Source: an uncultured Bacteroidota bacterium
GTDB lineage: Bacteria; Bacteroidota; Bacteroidia; Chitinophagales; Chitinophagaceae
Assembly (NCBI GenBank): GCA_946480675.1
Contig: CAMLKS010000107.1
Coordinates: forward strand, 1-7,760
Direction: 5' to 3'
DNA: 7,760 bases
Below the pieces are notes generated by a model. It was not told where the DNA came from. It saw only the letters and a program-made list of their open reading frames with translations, and did not search any database. The position numbers and the translations under genes are program-made. Shown in pieces: positions 1 to 6,338 of the stretch (position 1 is its first letter; each line of letters starts with the position of its first letter).

Positions 1-2010
1 TTCATCATTCGCATTGCCCCCAAAGCCGGAAAAAGTACCGCTGCTATTGCTTGCTATGTACGGACCGCTCGCTCCGTTTCCCTTTGCAGCCAGGTAATAG
101 TTATATCGCAACCCACTGCGCCGGTAAGGCATGCCATCCTTCCCTGTTACAAATATCTGCCCCTGCCCACTGCTACCACCGGCACATATATACCCTTGCG
201 ATTGGTTGATATCTACCATCATAGGAGAAAGTGTATGCGTAAATGTATAGGATTGAGTGTATGCATTAGGATAGGGGGGAACATACACAACATTCGGTGC
301 TGTGCTTGCCGGCACAATCGTATAAGTACCTGGCCCCAATATTGTAAAAGGAGTACCGCTGGGATATTGTGGCCATGTACCGGTAAAATCGTACATAGGA
401 TAGCCATCCTTTAATACTGCATATTTTATCGGCACACTATTGCCATTGCTGGTGGCAGAGCCTGCAGGCAAAACAGACAACCCGCTACATGTTTGTGTAA
501 GCGTGGGGGCTAATACTGTATATTGGTATAAATGTTGTGCCCCAACGGTTATAGGCAAATAATAAGTACCACACTGATCGGTTATCTTCCATACATAGGT
601 ACCTGCGGGAAACTTCAATGTATTGGGAAGTATAGGCGTCTGGTTGTTGTTAACAAGGTACCTATAGCCGCCCGTCCAGCCGCCTAAAAAAGAATAACCT
701 GCAGGGCCGTTGAAAAGCTCTACTGTGCGATAGTTGGAAGGTGATGTTGTTGTAAACTCAAACCCTTCAATGTAGTTATGCAGGCCGGATGCCGCCGTTA
801 GTACAGACACTTTGTATGGCACCCCGACGATGGGAGCTGCAGACATGATGCCGCTGCCTGTATAGCCATCGCCCGTTGTAAAACTAATGGTGTAATTACC
901 CAATGGCAAACTTACAGGTATGTTACCAGTAACACCCGATGTAGAATAAGGCCCATAAGAAGTACCGGTGCCTGTGTTACGCACCGAATAAGTAATTGGG
1001 AAACAAACCAGGGAACTAAAACTAAGAACTGCTGTAAAATCAACATTACAATCCTGACTGATGGAAGCTGTGACTTGCGGATGAGGAATAGTTTGGCTAA
1101 CGGTAAAATTAGTTCCGCAAGGCGGGGTAATAATATAATTTACCGTTTGTCCGTAACAATCTTTAATCGTTTTTCCCGGTGATAATGAAATATTAAACGG
1201 AGCATTGTTCAAGCCTTCTTGTGCCGTTACTCCTGATACACCACCACTTATCTGGGCTGTAGCTTTATAAAGGCCGTCGTTAAAGTAATTCATCCAGCCA
1301 CTCACATTGGTTTCTATATATGGCTTGGGAATGCTCACTGTACTGCAAGAAGTGGCTATGGGGACAACAAGATTCAAAGTAGGGATAGTTAAACTATTAA
1401 CTGTTGCTGATGCAGGCGGTGTACCATTGCCGCATGCATCCACTACTTGAAAAGTATAGGTACCGGGAGGTAGATTATCTACAGAAGATGCAGAGGAGCT
1501 TGTGGTAAATGTTTTAGGACCTGAATAACCGGTAGGGGAGCTTGTCATATTAATAGTGAATGGGGCTCTTCCACTGATAACTGAAACACCTATCACACCA
1601 TAAGCACCGCAGTTCAATGAATTTTTGTTGGTGTTCACAATTAAAGATGGGAAATCATAAGCCCCGGGCACATGGATAGTAGTATTTTTACCTACCAATG
1701 CCCCGCCACATGTAGCTACCACAGCCACCTGGTAAATACCCGACGGGATATTATTGAATGTGGCGGAATTATTCAAAGGGACAGAAAAACCATCAGGACC
1801 TAACGGGATGCCATACTGGATGTTAGACAGATTGCCTACATCGGGACCGGACAAAGTAACAGTAAAGCTGGCATTAGCTGCACAAGTAGAAGATGCAGTA
1901 ACTGTAGCTTTCGCCGACCAGTTTGAACATTGGGCAAAGAGTACATTCCCCGCTAACAATGAGCATAGCAATAGGCCGACAAGAATCAGGGCATGTTTAT
2001 ATAGTTTCAT
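1..2010 (-). CDS. Large secreted Ig-like repeat protein, N-terminal 670 residues (3' end outside window)
   Basis: The frame is open from an ATG at 2008-2010 to base 1, giving 670 codons without a stop; an in-frame TAA at 2061-2063 and no earlier ATG support this start. Residues 1-26 form a signal peptide: Lys2 and Lys5, a hydrophobic core at about 7-20, and a probable cut after Ala26 (LFA/QCSN). There is no lipobox. The remainder is rich in Gly, Ser, Thr, Asn and Tyr and seems to consist of beta-sandwich-like units of about 94 residues, each ending in a motif like LPPGTYTFQVVDACG (180-194). Cysteines recur near the start and end of several units (43/101, 134/193, 222/285). This resembles the long exported adhesins of Bacteroidota (SprB-like or T9SS cargo), but a C-terminal sorting domain would lie outside the window and the exact family is not recognised. 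The role at the cell surface is inferred. The gene follows argH in the same direction but appears to be a separate unit. Confidence 0.85.
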   Translation of the reverse strand, partial: MKLYKHALILVGLLLCSLLAGNVLFAQCSNWSAKATVTASSTCAANASFTVTLSGPDVGNLSNIQYGIPLGPDGFSVPLNNSATFNNIPSGIYQVAVVATCGGALVGKNTTIHVPGAYDFPSLIVNTNKNSLNCGAYGVIGVSVISGRAPFTINMTSSPTGYSGPKTFTTSSSASSVDNLPPGTYTFQVVDACGNGTPPASATVNSLTIPTLNLVVPIATSCSTVSIPKPYIETNVSGWMNYFNDGLYKATAQISGGVSGVTAQEGLNNAPFNISLSPGKTIKDCYGQTVNYIITPPCGTNFTVSQTIPHPQVTASISQDCNVDFTAVLSFSSLVCFPITYSVRNTGTGTSYGPYSTSGVTGNIPVSLPLGNYTISFTTGDGYTGSGIMSAAPIVGVPYKVSVLTAASGLHNYIEGFEFTTTSPSNYRTVELFNGPAGYSFLGGWTGGYRYLVNNNQTPILPNTLKFPAGTYVWKITDQCGTYYLPITVGAQHLYQYTVLAPTLTQTCSGLSVLPAGSATSNGNSVPIKYAVLKDGYPMYDFTGTWPQYPSGTPFTILGPGTYTIVPASTAPNVVYVPPYPNAYTQSYTFTHTLSPMMVDINQSQGYICAGGSSGQGQIFVTGKDGMPYRRSGLRYNYYLAAKGNGASGPYIASNSSGTFSGFGGNANDE
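241..1929 (-). repeat. Tandem Ig-like protein repeats, about 94-residue period
   Basis: Within the secreted protein (residues 28 to about 590) a tail motif of the form [hydrophobic]-P-x-G-x-Y recurs: IPSGIY at 88, LPPGTY at 180, a degenerate LSPGKT at 276, LPLGNY at 368, FPAGTY at 467 and LGPGTY at 557. The spacings are 92, 96, 92, 99 and 90 residues. Four copies are followed closely by a Cys-Gly pair or a near match (TCGG 100, ACGN 192, DCYG 284, QCGT 479). The repeats are visible only at protein level: the DNA between motifs has diverged, so they are old or fast-diverging domains and not recent duplications. Unit boundaries are approximate. Confidence 0.6.
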
Positions 2011-2052
2011 AGGCTGCCGGTTAGCTGAAAACAATCTGTGCCTCGGTGATCT

Positions 2053-2083
2053 AAACGCAGTATAAAGGTATTACCAACCTATC
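2053..2083 (-). promoter_or_regulatory. Candidate Bacteroidota-type promoter for the secreted repeat protein
   Basis: On the minus strand TTG (2083-2081) is followed after 20 bp by TACCTTTA (2060-2053), which matches seven of eight positions of the Bacteroidota -7 consensus TAnnTTTG at a spacing usual for the -33 TTG element. Transcription would start roughly 35-40 nt before the ATG at 2010. These are short AT-rich motifs, so chance matches are likely; a second near match (GATATTTG) lies just upstream but has no well-spaced TTG. Confidence 0.3.
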
Positions 2084-2140
2084 CAAATATCAATATAAAT
2101 ATGCAAGTTTTACGTTATGCTGACTAAACGAGTATAACTC

Positions 2141-2173
2141 AAAAAAACTGTCCTATGTGTAAGGTAGACCTTA
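2141..2173 (-). terminator. Weak candidate terminator after argH
   Basis: About 60 bp beyond the argH stop, the minus strand reads TAAGG-TCTA-CCTTA (2173-2160), a five-pair stem with a four-base loop. A run of seven T (2147-2141) follows, but only after a 12-base gap. The stem is short and poor in G+C and the T run is not adjacent, so this is not a classical intrinsic terminator. It is listed because it is the only hairpin plus T tract between argH and the next gene. Confidence 0.2.
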
Positions 2174-2231
2174 TAACCTGAGAGTTAAAATACCATGACA
2201 ATAATTAACTTAAAACAAAAATTATGCACCA

Positions 2232-3524
2232 TTACCCTGCTATTATTTTGTTCATTTCTTTTCTTATTTCGTCATTACACAAATTACCTATGCTACCTGC
2301 ATGTATATGATGCAGTTGTTTTCCGCTATAAGAAAAGCTACCATTTTCAACTTCTATACCCACCTGTCGGTATGCATCCCGAAACGCCACTCCACTATTC
2401 ACCATATCATTTAATTGCTCCACAGTAAATATGTACCGATACCGTTCGTCATCCAATAAATTATCATGTACTTCTATTTCTTGCAGCATCGTCTGCACAA
2501 TAGACAAACATGACTTCAATGTCTCAATGCCGGGGAATAATATCTCTTTGGTAAGCTGCATTTCCCTATGATAACCCGATGGCAGGTTATTCATCAATAA
2601 GGCTAATTCATTGGGTATTGATTGCAACCGGTTGCACTTGCCACGCACCAGTTCAAATACATCCGGGTTCTTTTTATGAGGCATAATACTACTACCTGTA
2701 GTCATATGCGAGGGAAAACTTACAAAACCAAAATTCTGGCCGTTATATAAGCATACATCCATGCTGAAACGCGATAGGGTTGCAGCAATGCCGCTGATAG
2801 CCTGTGCGACTATTTTTTCTGTTTTCCCCCTGCTCATCTGTGCATATATACTATTGTAGTGCATACTGCTAAAGCCAAGCAAATCTGTTGTCAATTGCCT
2901 GTCTAAAGCAAACGATGACCCATACCCTGCACCACTACCCAATGGATTCTTATCGACCATACGAAAAGCCGTCATCAGCATATCCATATCATCTACAAGG
3001 CTCTCTGCATAGGCTGCAAACCACAGGCCGAAAGACGAAGGCATCGCTACCTGCATATGGGTATATCCCGGCATAAGCTTGTCCTTATGTTGTTCACTTA
3101 AAGACAACAGCTTATCAAACAATGATAAGGTCAAGCCTTTCACTTCTTGCAGTTCTGCTTTTAGATACAATTTTATATCCACAGCCACCTGGTCATTACG
3201 GCTCCTGCCGCTATGTATCTTTTTACCCGCCTCACCAATGCGTTGTATCAGCATCCATTCTATTTGGGAATGAATATCCTCGCAGCTATTATCTATTGCA
3301 AAACAGCCTGCAAGTATCTCGGCATATAATTGTTCCAGTGCAGGCTTTATCTTGCTAAAATCTTCGTCATTTAACAAACCCACATGATGCAGCATTGTAA
3401 CATGTGCTATCGAGCCTTGCACATCATAAGGAGCCAGCAACATATCAAACTCCCTATCTCTGCCAACGGTGAATGCATCTATTTGTTGCGTTACGGTTGA
3501 ACCTTCTTTTTGCCAGATTTTCAT
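2232..3524 (-). CDS. argH: Argininosuccinate lyase
   Basis: This cytosolic enzyme splits argininosuccinate into arginine and fumarate, the last step of arginine synthesis. The 430-residue protein belongs to the fumarase/aspartase superfamily and is a little shorter than the roughly 460 residues common in the family. Visible signatures are HSGRSRNDQ at 104-112, PGYTHMQVAMPSS at 152-164 with the catalytic-region His156, and the superfamily signature GSSIMPHKKNPD at 277-288, whose serines lie on the catalytic loop. The segment LPSGYHREMQ at 314-323 replaces the common LPxxYNRDLQED. The N-terminus MKIWQK aligns with the usual start of the family, so the ATG is well placed. That ATG overlaps the argE stop (ATGA), which points to coupled translation. 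It is the last gene of the operon, with TAA at 2234-2232. Confidence 0.97.
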   Translation of the reverse strand: MKIWQKEGSTVTQQIDAFTVGRDREFDMLLAPYDVQGSIAHVTMLHHVGLLNDEDFSKIKPALEQLYAEILAGCFAIDNSCEDIHSQIEWMLIQRIGEAGKKIHSGRSRNDQVAVDIKLYLKAELQEVKGLTLSLFDKLLSLSEQHKDKLMPGYTHMQVAMPSSFGLWFAAYAESLVDDMDMLMTAFRMVDKNPLGSGAGYGSSFALDRQLTTDLLGFSSMHYNSIYAQMSRGKTEKIVAQAISGIAATLSRFSMDVCLYNGQNFGFVSFPSHMTTGSSIMPHKKNPDVFELVRGKCNRLQSIPNELALLMNNLPSGYHREMQLTKEILFPGIETLKSCLSIVQTMLQEIEVHDNLLDDERYRYIFTVEQLNDMVNSGVAFRDAYRQVGIEVENGSFSYSGKQLHHIHAGSIGNLCNDEIRKEMNKIIAG

Positions 3525-4591
3525 ACAACTGATTTTAGCAGATCTATATATAATGCAATACCTTCCCTGATCTCGTGCAGATGGATATATTCATCTGCAG
3601 TATGGCTACGGGCAGAATCGCCGGGCCCTATCTTCACTGTTGGGAAATGCATAAACACTTTATCCGATAAGGTGGCGGAACCAAAATAATTTCTGCCAAG
3701 TGCAATACCCGCTTGCACTATCGGATGTTTTATATCAATAACAGTTGGCCTTAAACGCAAGCTCCGTGGCACAACTTCACACTGCACATTTTGCTGTACA
3801 ATAGCTACAACATCTTCATTCGTATAGCAGTCATTCACCCTCACATCTACGGTAAATTTGCAGAAGGCCGGCACTACATTATGCTGTGTACCTGCCTGTA
3901 GCATCGTTACCGACATTTTCACAGCTCCCAACATTTCTGATACTTTTTCAAATTGAGACTCTTTGAACCACTCAATATCCTGCAATGCTTTATAAATAGC
4001 ATTATCCCCTTCCTCCCTTGCTGCATGGCCGGAAGCGCCTTTAACCTCACAGTCTAAAACTACCAAGCCTTTTTCGGCAATAGCCATATGCATTTCGGTA
4101 GGCTCACCCACTACTCCAAAAGCTATCTCACCTAACTGTGGTAATAAGGCGGCTATACCATTAGCGCCTGATATTTCTTCCTCAGCAGTAGCTGCTATTA
4201 CAATATTATATTTCAGGTCCGCTTGAGAATAGAAGTGTAAAAATGTGGCGATAAGCGACACCAGGCAACCACCCGCATCATTGCTACCTAAACCATATAA
4301 CTTACCTTCTTTTTCAATCGGGCAAAATGGATCGAGGCTGTATGCTGCATTAGGCTTTACAGTATCGTGATGCGAATTAAGCAGGATTGTCGGCTTCTCT
4401 TTATCAAAGTGTAAATTTGTTGCCCATAGATTATTCATCAACCGATGCGCAACAATACCTTTTGCCTGGAAAAATTTCTGCAACAGCATAGCTGTTCCCT
4501 GCTCTTCCTTACTGTAGGATGGCGTAGCAATCAATTGCTTCAGCAACTGTAAGGCTTCGCTGTATAATTCATCTATCGTCTGCATGTTCAT
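3521..4591 (-). CDS. argE: M20 peptidase-family N-acylcitrulline (ArgE-type) deacylase
   Basis: The 356-residue protein is a two-zinc M20 amidohydrolase. The expected ligands and catalytic residues can be placed: His74 and Asp76 in NSHHDTV, Asp105 in GSNDAGG, Glu137 (general base) and Glu138 in TAEEEISG, Glu163 in GEPT, and His330 in ARSHTADEY. The dimerisation (lid) domain should lie at about 170-285. In an ordinary linear pathway ArgE deacetylates N-acetylornithine. Here the operon has an N-acylornithine carbamoyltransferase, so the substrate is expected to be N-acylcitrulline (N-succinyl- if the neighbour's specificity is read correctly), releasing citrulline for ArgG. That is inferred from context. 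The start ATG overlaps the argB stop by 4 bp (ATGA); a second ATG two codons later is an equally possible start. The gene overlaps argH by 4 bp at its end. No Shine-Dalgarno sequence is evident. Confidence 0.93.
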   Translation of the reverse strand: MNMQTIDELYSEALQLLKQLIATPSYSKEEQGTAMLLQKFFQAKGIVAHRLMNNLWATNLHFDKEKPTILLNSHHDTVKPNAAYSLDPFCPIEKEGKLYGLGSNDAGGCLVSLIATFLHFYSQADLKYNIVIAATAEEEISGANGIAALLPQLGEIAFGVVGEPTEMHMAIAEKGLVVLDCEVKGASGHAAREEGDNAIYKALQDIEWFKESQFEKVSEMLGAVKMSVTMLQAGTQHNVVPAFCKFTVDVRVNDCYTNEDVVAIVQQNVQCEVVPRSLRLRPTVIDIKHPIVQAGIALGRNYFGSATLSDKVFMHFPTVKIGPGDSARSHTADEYIHLHEIREGIALYIDLLKSVV

Positions 4592-5367
4592 ACTATCTGT
4601 GTTCCCGCTGTTCCGTTAATTAACTCAGGCAAATGCAATGCATTCCCTATGATCACTTTTGATACACCATATTCAATGGCAGCACAAGCATTTTGTAACT
4701 TGGGTAGCATGCCTCCGTTTATCGTACCATCATTTTTTAACCGATTGAAATCAGCTACCGTTATTTTATTGATAACACTATTATTATCTGTTGCATCCTT
4801 CAATACACCATCTTTTTCAAAGCCATATACCAGCTGCACGTCCATTACTTTACACATTGCCTTGGCCAATTCCTGAGCTATTGTATCTGCATTCGTATTC
4901 AGCATCGTTCCATTTCCATCGTGCGTTAACGGCGCTACAACGGGTACCAACCCGGCATTAAGCAGCATCGACAAACTCTTCGTTGCCACCCCGGCTTCAT
5001 TTACGTCGCCCACAAAACCATAGTCTACATCTTTTACCGGCCGCTTTACCGCATGTATCATATTGGCATCTGCACCTGTCAATCCAATAGCATTGCAGCC
5101 TTTAGTTTGTAAGCAGGCTACTATGTTTTTATTAATAAGGCCGGCATAAACCATAGTTACCAACTTCAAAGTTTCCGCATCGGTAACACGCCTGCCATCA
5201 ATATAATTGGACACTAAGCCCAGCTGCTCACCAATGGCTGATGCTATCTTGCCGCCTCCATGTACTAATATCTTATCCCCATCTATAGATGCAAATACTT
5301 CTATGAATGATGCAAGTTTCTTTTCATCATCTATTATATTGCCCCCCACTTTCACAACCGTAAGCAT
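4588..5367 (-). CDS. argB: N-acylglutamate kinase (acetyl- or succinylglutamate kinase)
   Basis: This amino-acid-kinase-family enzyme phosphorylates the gamma-carboxylate of N-acylglutamate using ATP. The 259-residue length is that of the short E. coli-type enzyme. Motifs in order are Lys6 with the Gly-rich KVGGN at 6-10, HGGGK at 36-40, GRRVTD at 58-63 (the Arg that binds the substrate alpha-carboxylate), LNTNADTIA at 156-164 with Asn158 and Asp161 near the phosphoryl site, and GGMLPK at 218-223 supplying the second catalytic Lys. The protein lacks the N-terminal helix extension of the arginine-inhibited hexameric kinases, so feedback inhibition by arginine through that helix is unlikely. 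It starts 3 bp after the carbamoyltransferase stop and overlaps argE by 4 bp. Whether it prefers N-acetyl- or N-succinylglutamate cannot be read from these motifs; the neighbouring carbamoyltransferase suggests succinyl. Confidence 0.95.
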   Translation of the reverse strand: MLTVVKVGGNIIDDEKKLASFIEVFASIDGDKILVHGGGKIASAIGEQLGLVSNYIDGRRVTDAETLKLVTMVYAGLINKNIVACLQTKGCNAIGLTGADANMIHAVKRPVKDVDYGFVGDVNEAGVATKSLSMLLNAGLVPVVAPLTHDGNGTMLNTNADTIAQELAKAMCKVMDVQLVYGFEKDGVLKDATDNNSVINKITVADFNRLKNDGTINGGMLPKLQNACAAIEYGVSKVIIGNALHLPELINGTAGTQIV

Positions 5368-5370
5368 ATT

Positions 5371-6327
5371 CTATTGTTGATGATTTAAAATTTGAGACAG
5401 AACAGCTTGCGCTGCCCATACCCGGTTAGCAGCTTGCTGTGTTACAATACTATTCGCTCCGTCCAGCACCTCTGCCGATAACTCAAGATTTCGCCTGACG
5501 GGCAGGCAGTGCATAATTTTTGCATTATTCGTTACTGACAGCCTGTTCTGTGTCAGCATCCATCCATCGCCATCGCTCAATACCTTTCCATAGTTATGAT
5601 AGCTGCTCCAGTTTTTCACATACACAAAATCCGCTTCCTGCAAGGCTGCCTGCTGGTCATAGGTAATGGATGCGCCATGTGTATATTTTTCATCCAGTTC
5701 GTACCCTTTCGGATGCGTGATGACGAATTCCGCACTACCCCATCCATTTATCCATTCTGAAAAAGAATTGGCTACGCAATGTGGTAGCGGCTTCATGTGC
5801 GGTGCCCAGCTCAGCACTACTTTAGGTTTCCGTTTCTCTTGCCAATGCTCGCTGATTGTTATAACATCTGCCAGGCTCTGCAATGGATGCAATGTGGCAC
5901 TTTCAAGGCTTACAATAGGTATGCCTGAATACGCTATCAATTTCGACAGCAATACTTCACTATAATCGGCATCCCTATCCAGCAACTGCGGGAATGTACG
6001 CACACATAATATATCGAAATAGCTGCCCAATACCGGAGCTGCATCCCTGATATGCTCTACGCTTGTTCCGTTCATCACGATATCATCATCGAGCTCCAGC
6101 CGCCAGCCCTCTTTATCCAGGTTGAACACAATCGTATCCATACCCAGGTTACGAGCAGCCACCTGTGTGCTGATACGGGTACGCATGCTGGGATTCATAA
6201 ACAATAATCCAATACGCTTACCGGCACCAAGATCGCTGTGCAATACCGGCTGTTGTTTGTACAGCAAGGCCTGTGCTACTAAAGCATCTATATCTTGCAC
6301 ATCTTTTACAGAAGTGAAATGTTTCAT
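5371..6327 (-). CDS. argF': N-acylornithine carbamoyltransferase, predicted N-succinylornithine type
   Basis: The enzyme transfers the carbamoyl group of carbamoyl phosphate to the delta-amine of N-acylornithine. The 318-residue protein has the carbamoyl-phosphate loop NPSMRTR at 45-51, Trp75 in KEGW (the Trp that reaches a neighbouring active site in this family), HPLQ at 147-150, CVANSF at 184-189 and HCLPVRRN at 273-280. HCLPVRRN and the Trp loop set it apart from true ornithine carbamoyltransferases, whose equivalent segment is HCLPxxRG-like. In the loop VMNGTSVEH (84-92) Val90 occupies the residue that is Glu92 in the Xanthomonas campestris acetylornithine enzyme and Pro90 in the B. fragilis succinylornithine enzyme. 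Published replacement of Glu92 by Val, Pro, Ser or Ala converts acetyl to succinyl specificity, so a succinylornithine enzyme is predicted here. It lies 11 bp after argD and 3 bp before argB. Confidence 0.93.
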   Translation of the reverse strand: MKHFTSVKDVQDIDALVAQALLYKQQPVLHSDLGAGKRIGLLFMNPSMRTRISTQVAARNLGMDTIVFNLDKEGWRLELDDDIVMNGTSVEHIRDAAPVLGSYFDILCVRTFPQLLDRDADYSEVLLSKLIAYSGIPIVSLESATLHPLQSLADVITISEHWQEKRKPKVVLSWAPHMKPLPHCVANSFSEWINGWGSAEFVITHPKGYELDEKYTHGASITYDQQAALQEADFVYVKNWSSYHNYGKVLSDGDGWMLTQNRLSVTNNAKIMHCLPVRRNLELSAEVLDGANSIVTQQAANRVWAAQAVLSQILNHQQ

Positions 6328-6338
6328 CTTTTTGAGAT

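Noticed and set aside
1..2010. Reading the first 2 kb as noncoding because no closed gene is present
   Set aside because: The minus frame has 670 codons without a stop, a signal peptide and repeated motifs; it looks gene-free only because its stop lies outside the window.
1945..2010. Lipoprotein signal peptide, because of Cys16 in the hydrophobic segment
   Set aside because: The residues before the Cys are Leu-Leu-Leu and do not form a lipobox; a signal peptidase I type site (LFA/Q) fits better.
1754..2065. 103-residue open frame on the plus strand
   Set aside because: It lies antisense to the signal peptide and first repeat of the secreted protein, has no recognisable domain, and the opposite frame has a clear signal peptide and repeat motif.
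2195..2428. 77-residue plus-strand frame with a hydrophobic start
   Set aside because: Most of it is antisense to the argH 3' end; the hydrophobic stretch comes from an AT-rich region, and no promoter or ribosome site is seen.
5371..6327. Ordinary ornithine carbamoyltransferase (argF/argI)
   Set aside because: The HCLPVRRN motif, the Trp75 loop and overall similarity to the B. fragilis and Xanthomonas N-acylornithine enzymes argue against free ornithine as substrate.
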